64,000 nucleotides of DNA, from assembly GCF_026262505.1 (NCBI RefSeq), contig NC_067204.1, positions 22,785,300 through 22,849,299 on the forward strand, given 5' to 3'. This DNA comes from Trichomonas vaginalis G3 (taxonomy: Eukaryota; Parabasalia; Trichomonadida; Trichomonadidae). The notes beneath the pieces were generated by a model. It saw only the letters and a list, made by a program, of their open reading frames with translations, did not search any database and had not been told where the DNA came from. The position numbers and the translations under genes are program-made. Of the stretch, positions 44,328 through 55,024 are shown piece by piece. How positions within the stretch are numbered: position 1 is the stretch's first letter; every line of letters starts with the position of its first letter.

Positions 44328-45236
44328 ATGATCCTTTTATTTTTCACAAGATTTATATTAGCAGACACTGACACAAGCCAAGAAGGCAGCAAAATCAGAA
44401 GCAATATAAGCAGTATTTCCAATATTTCGATTTCAATTATTCAAAGTCAAGTAGAAAAAATCAAATCTACACCAGGACCAGTAGAAACATCAAATATTAC
44501 AATCAGTAACTCAAGTTTAGAACAAAATTTAACGATTTGCAAAGCTCCTCATACAAGATTACAATGGGGAAATAAATGCATATGCGAGGAAGGATATTTC
44601 GGGACTGATGAACAAATACAAACAACTGGATGCTATACATGCAAAAAACGTTGCCATCATGCAGCAAGTTGTGTTGAACAAGATACTTGCAAATGCAAGA
44701 GAGGCTTAGTTGGTGATGGAATACAATGTTCTTTCCCTGAACCTAAAATTAAGCAAGTTTTAAAGCCATTTGAAAAACAATTAGCTCCAGTAAATGTTTT
44801 AGTAGAATTCGATGCACCAGAATTCATTCCATACCTTGCATTTTGCAAGATTAATTCTAAAACAGTTCCTGCTTTAATTTACAATAATCAGACAATTGCT
44901 TGCTTATCTCCCGATAAGCAAAGAGGAGAAGCATCAATTTCCATCTCATACGATGGAAAAGTATACTCTCCTTCTCAGAAATACACAATTGTACCTGGCT
45001 TGGTCGAATTGCCAAAACCGGCCATTCATCTTGGAATTCAACCAAAAACTAACAATTGGATTATTCCATCAATCATTGGTTTCGGTATATTGGTCTGCAT
45101 TGTCTTGTATTTTATCCTTCATATTTTCAACGGAAAAATTGCAATTCAGAAGCTTACTGAAGAAAGACAGCCACTTATTTCCAATAAGGGATCAAGTAAT
45201 CACGAAGAAAAACGCGCAAAAAGGCGTGATATTTAA
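44328..45236 (+). CDS. EGF/TIG-type single-pass membrane protein with sorting motif, 302 aa
   Basis: A short signal peptide (MILLFFTRFILA) is followed by a Ser/Asn-rich stretch with N-glycosylation sites. A Cys-rich EGF-like pair spans about residues 68-132 (CICEEGYFG, CHHAASC, CKCKRGLVGDG), and a TIG/IPT-like beta domain spans about 137-225. One membrane helix lies near 242-265 (IPSIIGFGILVCIVLYFILH). The tail carries E279-R-Q-P-L-I284, a [DE]xxxL[LI] signal almost identical in form to that of LIMP-II, which AP adaptors use to send proteins to lysosomes. A receptor or membrane protein of the endo-lysosomal route is inferred. The C-terminus is very basic (EEKRAKRRDI). Confidence 0.75.
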   Translation: MILLFFTRFILADTDTSQEGSKIRSNISSISNISISIIQSQVEKIKSTPGPVETSNITISNSSLEQNLTICKAPHTRLQWGNKCICEEGYFGTDEQIQTTGCYTCKKRCHHAASCVEQDTCKCKRGLVGDGIQCSFPEPKIKQVLKPFEKQLAPVNVLVEFDAPEFIPYLAFCKINSKTVPALIYNNQTIACLSPDKQRGEASISISYDGKVYSPSQKYTIVPGLVELPKPAIHLGIQPKTNNWIIPSIIGFGILVCIVLYFILHIFNGKIAIQKLTEERQPLISNKGSSNHEEKRAKRRDI

Positions 45237-45592
45237 TAATTTTTTTTAATATTCTTTTTTGTACATATTAAAGCTTTGTTATTTGATATAATAAACATAA
45301 TTAGAATGTATTTCAGAAGCACATATCCAATAAAATGAAAAAAGTTCAATTTCTAAAATTAAAATATACAAAATCATGGCATGGAAAGCCATGCTAAAAA
45401 TTACATTGCCAAGTTAACATTATTAATGACTGCTTAACATCACAAGTTAATTAAAAAAAATTGACTAATAAAATCCTTGTTCGAAAAAGAAAATTCACTA
45501 TTTATCATGCTATTGTCAAGGAGTAAATAATTGATAATAAAATCATTTTGTGAAAAATGTCATTTTTTTTTTAAAATACCATATTGGAAGAT

Positions 45593-46792
45593 ATGGAAAT
45601 CTGGCATGATGATTCCAATTTTTTAACTGCATTTAGAAGGTTTATTGTAGATGAAAAAACCGAATATTTAACTCAGTATATTAACAAGAAAGAAACCATG
45701 ATGATGATCCAATATCAGCTAGACCTGAATGAACCTAGCGATAGTTATAAAGTCGGCCTTATTCATATTGCTGCATATTATAATTCTCTTGATTCATTCA
45801 TTTTTCTTGAAAAAAATTTAGGATTAGATTATACAATGATAAAATCCGTCGACAATAAAAATTGTTTGCACTATGCATGCAAAGGCGGATCTTTTGAGGT
45901 TGTTGTTTACATTCTTAACAACTACATGAATTTCAAGGACTTTATTGTTAAAACGGATGCAAATTATATTAATTTTGCGTTGGAATCGAATTCTGTTGAA
46001 ATTGCAAGATTACTATTGAAAAAAGAGTTTACTTTTACACCAAACGATGAGTTTATTAATAGGTTGATACTTAACAAACAGATTGACAGCCTGAAATTCA
46101 TTATTCAAACTAACCAAGAAAAAAGAAATGCCAGATCTAGTTTAAAATTAGAAAAACAACTCCTATATATCATTGCAATCAATAACATAGATATGATGAA
46201 ATTGCTTTTCGATAATGATGAAAATTCATCTTTTCAAGATTTTTATAAAAGTTGCTTGCAATTGGCTTGCTTAAATAATTGTGAATATGCTGTTGAACAG
46301 ATCTGTAAAAAAGTAGAAAATATAGACATTCCATTTGAAGAAGAAGCAAAGGGAGCAATACATTGGGCATGCAGTTCGTGTAATCCAAAGATTGTTAAAA
46401 TTATGTGTGAGAAAAACATTCATATTAATAGATTTGATAAAAATGGAAATCTTGGACCTGTTGAAATGATTGATAAAGCAGCTACTGCCGATTTTATTGA
46501 TATCATGCAAATTCTCATAGATAATGGTTTTGATATTGATCAGAGAAAAGATGATAAACATAATTCCCTTCTTGGAAGTATTGTTAATTCAATAGAAAAG
46601 GATTATGAAGTTATTACTTGGCTTATCAAAAAAGGTGCAAATATTGATTATCGTATCGTAGATATAAAAGATTCTCCATCAATTAGAGATTATATCAGTC
46701 GCGAGTCAGCTGGTTACAAAACATTTTTGGCGAAGTTTAAACTTATATATGAATTATTAATTCAAGGATATGATATCAAAAAGAAAAATTAA
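45593..46792 (+). CDS. Ankyrin-repeat protein, 399 aa
   Basis: The first in-frame ATG is 45593 (MEIWHDDSNF). Degenerate ankyrin repeats run through most of the protein, e.g. VGLIHIAAYYNSLDSFIFLE, NCLHYACKGGSFEVVVYIL, and GAIHWACSSCNPKIVKIM. It lacks the near-identical repeats of the 36-39.8 kb gene, so it is an older, diverged member. Such proteins are a very large family in trichomonads and bind other proteins. TGTCATTTTTT about 20 bp upstream may be the initiator. Confidence 0.8.
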   Translation: MEIWHDDSNFLTAFRRFIVDEKTEYLTQYINKKETMMMIQYQLDLNEPSDSYKVGLIHIAAYYNSLDSFIFLEKNLGLDYTMIKSVDNKNCLHYACKGGSFEVVVYILNNYMNFKDFIVKTDANYINFALESNSVEIARLLLKKEFTFTPNDEFINRLILNKQIDSLKFIIQTNQEKRNARSSLKLEKQLLYIIAINNIDMMKLLFDNDENSSFQDFYKSCLQLACLNNCEYAVEQICKKVENIDIPFEEEAKGAIHWACSSCNPKIVKIMCEKNIHINRFDKNGNLGPVEMIDKAATADFIDIMQILIDNGFDIDQRKDDKHNSLLGSIVNSIEKDYEVITWLIKKGANIDYRIVDIKDSPSIRDYISRESAGYKTFLAKFKLIYELLIQGYDIKKKN

Positions 46793-47625
46793 AATAAACT
46801 GTTCTTGCTTTTTTGATTCAACTGTTTGGTTCTTATTTCTCATAAGCATTTATCTTTTCAATATATTATCAATACGGTGTATTCTTTCTTTCAATAATAG
46901 TTGTCAAATTGATGCTTTGAAGAAATATTAAATGTTAATCTTTGATTCAATATTTTGGGAAATTCATTGCTTATTTTATTAGCTTTTTAATATACTTATC
47001 TCAGTAAAAAAAGTATATTTGCTCACATAAGAATAAAGACAAGGGATAAGCAAAAAAGAGTTGAAAATTTCATCAAAGATTGCAAATCGTAAAATTCATT
47101 TGTTTATGAGCCATTTAATCTTCATTAGGCATTAAAGGTACGATAATTAAATAGAATTTTACTATCGCCTTAGGAACTAGAATATCAAGTAAAGTTACTT
47201 ATAATGATATCAAAATTTGGGAGCAAAAGCATTTCATAAAATAAGAATATAAACAACACAATTGAAAAATAGAGCCATTTGAAAAACAGAGATATATGAA
47301 TATTATCAAAGAATACATGTAGTGAAGTTCATTGCTTCTGTTTTTGATCTATTTGATCTTCATATACCAGTAGAAGTTGGATCATTGAATAGACTATTTG
47401 AAACAAAACTTTCATGTAGTGAAATTCATTGCTTATGTTTTTGATCATCTCATACCAGTAGAATTTGAAAGATAGAAAAACAGAGCCATATGAATACAAT
47501 CAAAGCTTTCATATCATGAAATTCATTGCTTATACTATTAATATATATATATTTAGATATATTTTTTTTTCAATCTTTAATCAAACTTGACACATAAAAA
47601 AATAAAATAATAAAAAAATAAAACA
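46793..47625. other. Intergenic stretch with degenerate repeat
   Basis: About 830 bp between convergent genes; see the repeat at 47260-47550. Nothing else is recognised. Confidence 0.5.
47260..47550. repeat. Degenerate ~95-bp repeat, about three copies
   Basis: The phrase CATGTAGTGAARTTCATTGC recurs near 47317, 47413 and (as ATATCATGAAATTCATTGCT) 47509, with shared neighbours such as ATACCAGTAGAA and ACAGAGCCAT. Copies are diverged, so the repeat is old. Confidence 0.55.
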
Positions 47626-49896
47626 TTAATCAGTGCTTTGATTTTGATTATCATTTTCAGTTGCAGCATTTTCAGTATCTAAGTTATCATTATCCGAATC
47701 AGAGCTCTCAGCCATTTCTGAGTTAGTTATCTCAGATTTTTCGTCAATAGTTGTTTCTGATGGATCAATTGGATTTGACACTTTTTGTGATTCATTTTCA
47801 TCTTGTTGCGGTGTTATTATTGCGTTTGTTTGAGGTGTTTCCTCTGACTCGAGGACTGCAGCTGAAGCTCTTCTCATCAACGGCTTTGCCTGTTGTGCAT
47901 CAACCTTGACAGGAGACTCGATTTGTGTTGACAACTCGATGAGTTGTTCTTTTGAAGCCGAAATTGGTCTGTTGATGACATTTTGGATCTGTGAGATTCC
48001 TGTGTAGTTGTATTTGATTGACTGGAAGTCAACCAATCTTGTAACGAACTGTCCGATCTTCATTCTCTTGTTGAAGTTGATTTTTCCATCAACAAACTCT
48101 TCTCCGCCGTATCCTGACTTAGAAACAATGCTCATCTCGTATCTCATGTTCGGAACACATGGTTTTCCTTCCTTCTGGCACTTGAGAACGTTCTCTTCGT
48201 ATGCATCACTCTTCTCAGTGAATCCGTACCTCTCCTTCAGATCAGTGATCATATTCCTCGATTCTTCAGACAAACTGTCGAAAATTCCAGAAAGATTTGC
48301 AATGATGTCAGAATCAAAGGCATCGACAATCCATGTGATAGATTCGTAGTTATTCAGCTCTTCTAGCTTCTGTGCAATCTGAATAACAATCTCCATGTTG
48401 TCTTTGGCTTCAGATGCGTCACCTTCGCCGACAATTGTCCTCATTGCGCGGTGTTTAAGCTGTTTTCCAAATGCGTACAGCTCGTTGAGTCCTGGAGTGG
48501 TCGGTCCATATGATCTGTTCGCAATCGCTGTGTAGAACTCGCGTGGGTTGATTGATGAGAAAATCTGTTGTGTCAAAAGACAGATTTGGCGGGCAGTCTC
48601 TTCAGGAACAGGTTCGGCAAGGCCAAGGTATGGATTGAGAAGCCTGGCAAGTGGTGCTTCGCTCTTGTTCTTGCTGGAATTTGATGACGGTTTGTTCTTT
48701 TTGACAATTAACTTTTCTGGGACGATTTCAGGGGGAGCTTCCGCGGAAAGCTTGGGGTGGCCGTACTTGAGGTCCTTCATGAGGTTGAGAACTCTGTTGC
48801 AGCGTTCGTTGTTTTGGGATTTGAGGAAAAACGAAATCGCGTTAAGAGTTCGGCTGCCAATGAAGAAGCCGCTGAAGGTAATCCATAGCTCGATGAGATT
48901 GATGATTTTGATCTGGTAAAGTGGGAAAAGATTGTATAATGTAATAATATGAGCGAAAAAGTGGGCGCTGGAGCAGATTGAGTTGAGCGTAGAGAATATC
49001 TTTTCTTTGGTGCCTGGTTTGACAAATTCTGGCTTATCAATAAGCAAAGAACAGACAATGGCATGAATTGTAGCCGTTGCAACGGTTTCGGAGCTATGTT
49101 CGTCATCAAAGAAGGTCATTTCGTCTTCGTAAAACTCTGGCTCGCATCCTCCTGTAAGGGAGCCTTCGTATTTAACACTGTAATTGTCTTGATCGAATTT
49201 TTCATCGTACATGATAAAGTTATCGAATCCTGTGTCATCCCAAAGGTTATCTCTAGGACCTAAGGACATAGAAATGAGCATGCGAAGGTCAGTTCTCTCC
49301 CATTCCTGATCTTTACTTTGAAATTCGAATTTTGATTCGCGGCATAAAGTATCTGCCTCGCTGTGAAGACCAATAGAGTGGAGGTGCTGGTAAATAAGCT
49401 TGAGGATTCTATAGTGATCTAATTGTGAAGCGCTAGTTGTGTAATTAACGCGTTTTAGTTTTCCGAATGAATGTCTGTTGGTCCACTGTCTTGTTTTCTC
49501 TCTGAATTCAAGAGCAGTTGGGTGTTGTTCATAAGTATCTGATACCCACATCGCCCTGTCTTCAATCGGGATTCCTTTTTCGGTAACTGTTGGCTCCGTT
49601 GGTAATTTTGCTGCTTGTGGAGCTTGGTTTTGTTGATCGGGCTGTGGTTCAGGCTCAGGTTCTGGAGTTGGTGCTGTCTCTTGTTCCGGCTCGTGTGCTT
49701 GAGTTATGTCTGGTATTGTGATGTTTAATTTAATTTGCGGCATTTCTGGTAGTGTTTGTTCTTGAGTTTGAGAATCTAACGCTGAATTCGTATTTTCTGT
49801 TGTTTCGACATTTGGCTGTGGTTCGGGCTCAGCACCTTCTGGCTTAGCGTCGGGTGTCGACTCTGTAACCTCAGTTTTTACTTCCTCTTCACTCAT
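47626..49896 (-). CDS. LisH and RasGEF-domain protein, 756 aa
   Basis: Residues ~1-120 are an acidic Pro/Glu/Gln-rich tail. A LisH dimerisation motif lies near 160-192 (ILKLIYQHLHSIGLHSEADT). A helical region that matches a RasGEF N-terminal (REM) domain follows, containing NLIELWITFSGFFIG (~305-330). The Cdc25-type exchange domain spans ~410-640 (INPREFYTAI, NYESITWIVDAFDS, KIGQFVTRLVDFQSIKYNY). It should catalyse GDP release from Ras-like GTPases at membranes. The C-terminal ~100 residues are acidic and low-complexity. Its GC content is clearly above its surroundings. RasGEF proteins of this shape are common in trichomonads. Confidence 0.8.
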   Translation of the reverse strand: MSEEEVKTEVTESTPDAKPEGAEPEPQPNVETTENTNSALDSQTQEQTLPEMPQIKLNITIPDITQAHEPEQETAPTPEPEPEPQPDQQNQAPQAAKLPTEPTVTEKGIPIEDRAMWVSDTYEQHPTALEFREKTRQWTNRHSFGKLKRVNYTTSASQLDHYRILKLIYQHLHSIGLHSEADTLCRESKFEFQSKDQEWERTDLRMLISMSLGPRDNLWDDTGFDNFIMYDEKFDQDNYSVKYEGSLTGGCEPEFYEDEMTFFDDEHSSETVATATIHAIVCSLLIDKPEFVKPGTKEKIFSTLNSICSSAHFFAHIITLYNLFPLYQIKIINLIELWITFSGFFIGSRTLNAISFFLKSQNNERCNRVLNLMKDLKYGHPKLSAEAPPEIVPEKLIVKKNKPSSNSSKNKSEAPLARLLNPYLGLAEPVPEETARQICLLTQQIFSSINPREFYTAIANRSYGPTTPGLNELYAFGKQLKHRAMRTIVGEGDASEAKDNMEIVIQIAQKLEELNNYESITWIVDAFDSDIIANLSGIFDSLSEESRNMITDLKERYGFTEKSDAYEENVLKCQKEGKPCVPNMRYEMSIVSKSGYGGEEFVDGKINFNKRMKIGQFVTRLVDFQSIKYNYTGISQIQNVINRPISASKEQLIELSTQIESPVKVDAQQAKPLMRRASAAVLESEETPQTNAIITPQQDENESQKVSNPIDPSETTIDEKSEITNSEMAESSDSDNDNLDTENAATENDNQNQSTD

Positions 49897-50474
49897 TACT
49901 GCCAGTCACTTTTTTTATTCGAAATTATTTCAATAAAAAAAGTCAAAAAGTGACATTTTTTATTTGCAATAAAAAACGAAAACTATCATCAAGAAAATAT
50001 ACATTTTTAATGAAATTCTAGTATTCAGAGATTCAATATAAATGATTGATATATAGAGTTCAATCATTTTTATTTTGTTAGATGAAACATTTTTTTTTTC
50101 TTCTCGGATATATGGCTCTAAAAACAAAGATATCACTAATATGAGATCGAAAATCTTCAAATGTAAAGTTTCCTTATCAAGAATATGATAAACTAGTTAT
50201 ATTAAATTGAGTTTTTCGAATTTTTGAACAAACATGAAAGCAAAACATTTAAATTCATTATCCTGAATATGAACATGTATTTCATATTCTATATGGCTTC
50301 TGAATGTTAGGAATAGAGACGAATTATAAGAAATTATTGAGTCTACTTATTAAAATCTACTTCATATTAAAGAATGATCTCTTCATATCGGAGAGAAGCC
50401 TTAAATAATAAACAAATTTAAATTTTGAAATTAACAAACAGAATATTTATATAAATAATAAACAAATTTATAAA
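49897..50474. other. Intergenic stretch
   Basis: About 580 bp; apart from the initiator-like motif at 49945 nothing is recognised. Confidence 0.45.
49945..49955 (-). promoter_or_regulatory. Initiator-like TGTCACTTTTT upstream of RasGEF gene
   Basis: On the minus strand TGTCACTTTTT lies about 50 nt before the RasGEF ATG. The same word precedes both kinase genes at 55.2 and 57.6 kb. Confidence 0.55.
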
Positions 50475-53400
50475 TTAATGATTAAACTGTGGTCCTGGTG
50501 CCTGACTCTTGAGTTCAACTTCAGGCAAATTAACATCAAACTCATCAATGAACTGACCTATATTCATAACATCAACTTCGATGTCTCTATCTGAATATAA
50601 TCTCAATCTATAATCGCAAGATTCTCCATGAGCATTTCTTGTGATTGTCAATGTCCATGGATATTCACATCTATCGATATACCATTCAAAGTTGATCATC
50701 GGCATTTTTGAAGGCAAATTAACATGTCTGAACTCTCTTCCAACAAAGATTCTCGAAACAGGTTGTCCGTAGTTATATGTAAGATAAGCTTTGAGTGATG
50801 TTGGTGCTCCTGATCTTTCCAAAACAGCCTTGATTCTTGTTGGTTTCTTGAATCTGATGGAAATGTTGTTGACATGTGTCATGTCTGGGCAGTTTTCGTT
50901 GTAAGGATGAGCTCCATCATTTGCGTCGTGTTTGAAAGATGATTTGATCTCATACAAATAAGAAGATAACAATCTATCAAATGTATATAAGAACTTGAAT
51001 GAGTAAATGAACTCTGAGAACGGAATCCAAAACGTTCCATCATCTGTTGGACTCAAATGACACAAATCTTTCAAGTCTTTGTTTTCTTGCCATTTCATAG
51101 AATCTTTCGGCATTTCAACTGAATCTTCATCGATGTTGTAAGGATTCCTCAATCGAAGCATTTGGAACTTCTTCCATTCAACGTAATTATAAATGGCATA
51201 TGAACTTTGCTTCTTCAATTCTGGATTGAATTTACTCGCACATACATAACCGCCATTTTCCAAAGTGTTTTTGATGAGTTTGAACATTTCTCCGTTCTCT
51301 CTCATCTCAATACCATTGTCGCTGTCCAAATCAATCAAATTAGAATATCCATCACACAGCATATTGAAAGCACTTGAGCAAAAACCGCCGGCGATTTGAG
51401 AGAAACCGCCAGAAATTTTTGAGAAAGCTTTTTCAACAATTGAAGCGAACCAAGCAGAAGAAGCTGCGGAAGTAGGGCCAGAAAGTTTTATGAATCCTCC
51501 TTCGATAGGGATCATTGAGTCAACAACTGAATATATATCTTTTCCAAGATAATTGAAATGTACTGCGAAAATTCCTCTTTCCAATTTCACAGGTTGTTTA
51601 AACAAATCATTGATGACATTCTTGTCGCGTGATAAACAAGATAAAACAGCCATTAAATATGAATCATCGACATCACCACAAATAATGTCATCTGTCTTGA
51701 ATTCTCCAATGAAAGGTCCGCTAAAGAAATGTTCAGCTCTCTTCCAAACGGAGTTTGCAAAGAGTTTTTGGTCACTAACTCTTGGTTCAACTTGAGGAGG
51801 AAGTTGAGGATCTTCGAATTTGCTGACATTTTCTTTTGCCATGAAATTCAACATGCCATCATAGTATTTATTAGTTTTTTCATATCTTTCAATCGCATGC
51901 AAATGATGTTTGTTTCTTTCTGTTTGCGCTTCAAATGCTTTCTGTATTAACTGGTTTTGTTCTTGTCTAAATGATCTGTTCTTGTTATTTATTGCTTTGT
52001 AAACTTCAAACAGTTCAATATAATCGTCAACTGTGAAATTTTCTTTTTCAATGAAATCCCATTTCGCTTTGACTTTATGTAGGTAATCTCTTATTGTTCC
52101 AACGATATTATTAGAGTAAATATCATAAGAAACGCACATCTGTCCTTTAAGAGCCAAAACATATTTGTGTTTTTGTTCATCAGCGTTTGTATCATTATCA
52201 ACAAATCTTATATATTCATCATGAGTAAAGAAAGATTTTCCTTCGATGTTGTTATGGAAATCAACACAAGAAGTCTTAATTGCGCTTTTAACAGTATGCT
52301 GCAATGTATGCATTTCAATAAACTGCATTGTTTCAACGATTTTCAGATCGATATCAATTAATTTCGAACAAGCCAAAAAGAAAGGAACAACAAAAGCAAT
52401 TCCTTGCAAAACTAATCCCCATTCAACGAAATTTGTATATGTCATTGTTATTATTCCCCATATCCATGGTACATAAAACAAAACACAGAAACAAAATGAC
52501 ATAGAATTCTTCTTTTCCAAATGACAATTTCCGTAAATATTAACAGGGAAGAAAATCTCGGAAACTGCGATGGAATAGCCTTTCTTTGTTGTATTAATAG
52601 CTCTGTATGTATGTAATAATACATAGAAATACAAAGAAAACAAAACAAAAGTAATAGAATAATAAGCATCTTTCGATTTGAAAATAAATGAAATAGTTAT
52701 AGCAACTGTATAAATAATTGTAACAATATATGATGCTTGAGCACCAAATGACTTGCTTTCGAAGAAATATGTCAATGCAAAACATAATGTTACTATCAAA
52801 ACTTCGAAAACAATGTGTGAAAAGTAGAATATACCTGATGCTGCAACAACTATAGTACAAATGAAGGAAATAAGCCATGAAACACATATAATTATCAAAT
52901 GATCTAACGTCATTTCGTTCTTATTCCTCTTTATACGGCAATATGAAAAGAAAAGACTTAATCCGTAAACAATTAAGCCAAAAATAATCAAAACATACTT
53001 CCAATTGAAGTAAACAAAGGCTATAACTACTAATGCGATGCAAGAAACAAACAAAAATACAATTAAAGTGATAAATGTCTTGAAATAATAATTATTATCT
53101 TCTTGTGTTGCCAAATTATAGATGGAGAACAGGAATATGAATATTAGATAAACAGCTATTGATATAAATTTGGTATTTCCGAAGCAAAAGATAAAAACAA
53201 AATATAAAATTGTTAATAACAAGACAACACCTGTATAAAGCGTATAAACCCAGTAAGGACCGAATGCTGCTGAAAAATCAGTAAAGATATATTCAATATA
53301 TTGAAGTTTGAACGTTCTTTTGAGTAAAATTTGGATCATCAAGAAACTCCAAGCGACAGAAACATAAACTCTAAGGTCATAAGCATCCATATGTAATCCC

Positions 53401-54788
53401 AACATGAAAGATAACATAATTACTGCAATTAAAAAGAACAAAAAGATTGGAAAAATATTAAATATGAAAGTTGGCATTCCATATTGATAATCTGTAAGCC
53501 ACATTGCTAATACAAGCGATGTAAATATTGTTAGGATGATTACAGAGACAATTACCCAATATTGGGTTAATTCATATTCTTTGTAAGTTCCCAAAGGTTT
53601 TTCATCCTTGACTTCGTATACATAGATCTCAGATATAAGAGCTATTAACGTTGCGATATTGAATAATAGGTAAATTATCTTGATAAACGTCTTATACATA
53701 TGATGACCTTCAAAAACATGGTGAATTGCATGGAGAACTGATTGGTCGATCGCGTATTCGTTTTCTACGATGGGAGCGATACCGTGAATCCTATCAAATA
53801 TCGATTGGAAGTTTTTGGTGAAAAAGTAAACTCCAAGCGTTATAAAAACGATACATTGATTGAGAATCCAATACTTTGAAGCCATGAATACTGTAATTAT
53901 CTTCAAAATAAGGATAAATGATATCATTGGTATCTGATTTTCTAATGAAAAAGCAATGTTTTGAGTAACTAGAACTAAAACATCGAAAAATATAAATAGA
54001 ATTGCTGTAGATATTGTCGCATGTTGATAGTCATCATCTTGCTTATATTTCATGATAAATTTGATATTCAATGCGAAAGTTAAAAGTGCTGCAATGCCTG
54101 TACCACCTAATCTTATCACTAAGTAGAATGGATCTGTAATTGTCGTGTATTGGTCAATCTGGCCCTTTCCTAGTCTCTGTAGCATTCTTACTTCAAATTT
54201 TTCGGATTCTATTGTCTTAGAAACTTCTTCTGTATTCATTTTAAGTCGAGCTATGCACATTGACAACACATAAATCCATAATGATGGCCAAATATTTGTG
54301 AGTGCTTCAGATTTCCATGATTTTTGAGGAATAATGAATGGGTGTATAACAGTAAGAACGAAATATACTAACATTGCTATTCCTGACGATAATTTTGCTA
54401 AAAATGTTAATTTATGACCATTTTTGGAATAATTCATCATTGTGAAGATAAACATCATTGTAACGAGAGGAATTAGTAAGATATCGACGCCTATTACTTT
54501 TGGTGTTAAATTTACGCAGATAAACAATCCTAATATGATGCATAGTACGTAAGGAGCGAAATACACTATCCACCAGCAGAGCTCACATATTAGTGATGCT
54601 TCACTGAATGGCTCACGTTTGATTAAGTATGAAATTTTGTATCTGGCATTTAAAATTGGCCGCCAATTAAATGAAAAATGAAGAATAATGGCACCAAAAA
54701 TGAACACCACGATGATGGTTACTCCGTATTGAAGCAGATACTTAAGAAATCTGCTTTTGTCGAGTCCATCGGGCGTTTTAAATGTCAT
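50475..54788 (-). CDS. Many-pass membrane protein with inactive calpain domain, 1437 aa
   Basis: About 20 membrane helices fill residues ~15-860 (e.g. FLKYLLQYGVTIIVVFIFGA). A cytosolic helical linker follows (~860-1000), then a calpain-type protease core and a C2-like beta domain to the end. This layout matches the plant DEK1-type membrane calpains. The core keeps the fold signatures (SAWFASIVEKAFSKISGG, SQIAGG), but the catalytic Cys is Ser1043 (GDVDDSYLMAV versus GDCWFLA) and the catalytic His is Ser1196 (QSSYAI versus GHAYS). Only Asn1215 (LRNPYN) remains. It is therefore probably a pseudoprotease with a sensing or scaffold role (inference). The frame is open throughout, so the gene is maintained. 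Confidence 0.85.
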   Translation of the reverse strand: MTFKTPDGLDKSRFLKYLLQYGVTIIVVFIFGAIILHFSFNWRPILNARYKISYLIKREPFSEASLICELCWWIVYFAPYVLCIILGLFICVNLTPKVIGVDILLIPLVTMMFIFTMMNYSKNGHKLTFLAKLSSGIAMLVYFVLTVIHPFIIPQKSWKSEALTNIWPSLWIYVLSMCIARLKMNTEEVSKTIESEKFEVRMLQRLGKGQIDQYTTITDPFYLVIRLGGTGIAALLTFALNIKFIMKYKQDDDYQHATISTAILFIFFDVLVLVTQNIAFSLENQIPMISFILILKIITVFMASKYWILNQCIVFITLGVYFFTKNFQSIFDRIHGIAPIVENEYAIDQSVLHAIHHVFEGHHMYKTFIKIIYLLFNIATLIALISEIYVYEVKDEKPLGTYKEYELTQYWVIVSVIILTIFTSLVLAMWLTDYQYGMPTFIFNIFPIFLFFLIAVIMLSFMLGLHMDAYDLRVYVSVAWSFLMIQILLKRTFKLQYIEYIFTDFSAAFGPYWVYTLYTGVVLLLTILYFVFIFCFGNTKFISIAVYLIFIFLFSIYNLATQEDNNYYFKTFITLIVFLFVSCIALVVIAFVYFNWKYVLIIFGLIVYGLSLFFSYCRIKRNKNEMTLDHLIIICVSWLISFICTIVVAASGIFYFSHIVFEVLIVTLCFALTYFFESKSFGAQASYIVTIIYTVAITISFIFKSKDAYYSITFVLFSLYFYVLLHTYRAINTTKKGYSIAVSEIFFPVNIYGNCHLEKKNSMSFCFCVLFYVPWIWGIITMTYTNFVEWGLVLQGIAFVVPFFLACSKLIDIDLKIVETMQFIEMHTLQHTVKSAIKTSCVDFHNNIEGKSFFTHDEYIRFVDNDTNADEQKHKYVLALKGQMCVSYDIYSNNIVGTIRDYLHKVKAKWDFIEKENFTVDDYIELFEVYKAINNKNRSFRQEQNQLIQKAFEAQTERNKHHLHAIERYEKTNKYYDGMLNFMAKENVSKFEDPQLPPQVEPRVSDQKLFANSVWKRAEHFFSGPFIGEFKTDDIICGDVDDSYLMAVLSCLSRDKNVINDLFKQPVKLERGIFAVHFNYLGKDIYSVVDSMIPIEGGFIKLSGPTSAASSAWFASIVEKAFSKISGGFSQIAGGFCSSAFNMLCDGYSNLIDLDSDNGIEMRENGEMFKLIKNTLENGGYVCASKFNPELKKQSSYAIYNYVEWKKFQMLRLRNPYNIDEDSVEMPKDSMKWQENKDLKDLCHLSPTDDGTFWIPFSEFIYSFKFLYTFDRLLSSYLYEIKSSFKHDANDGAHPYNENCPDMTHVNNISIRFKKPTRIKAVLERSGAPTSLKAYLTYNYGQPVSRIFVGREFRHVNLPSKMPMINFEWYIDRCEYPWTLTITRNAHGESCDYRLRLYSDRDIEVDVMNIGQFIDEFDVNLPEVELKSQAPGPQFNH

Positions 54789-55007
54789 TTATATTTCACT
54801 ATACGTTTGTTTTCAGTTAATTCCCCTTTTTAAACTAAAATTTTGTAAACTTATTAATTTTTAAATAGTTTACAAATGTAAGCATCTAAAAAATTCAATA
54901 GGATAATCCCCTTACTTCGGAAGCTTCGACTCGATTTTTAAATAAGAGAGATGTATTAGTAAAGAAATTAATTTGAACAAAAAAAGTGGCATTTAAACTA
55001 TAGATGT

Positions 55008-55020
55008 GAAAAAAAGAAAA
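55008..55020 (-). terminator. Pol III terminator T-runs after tRNA-Cys
   Basis: On the minus strand the tRNA is followed, after TAAA, by TTTTTCTTTTTTT. Confidence 0.7.
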
Positions 55021-55024
55021 ATTT

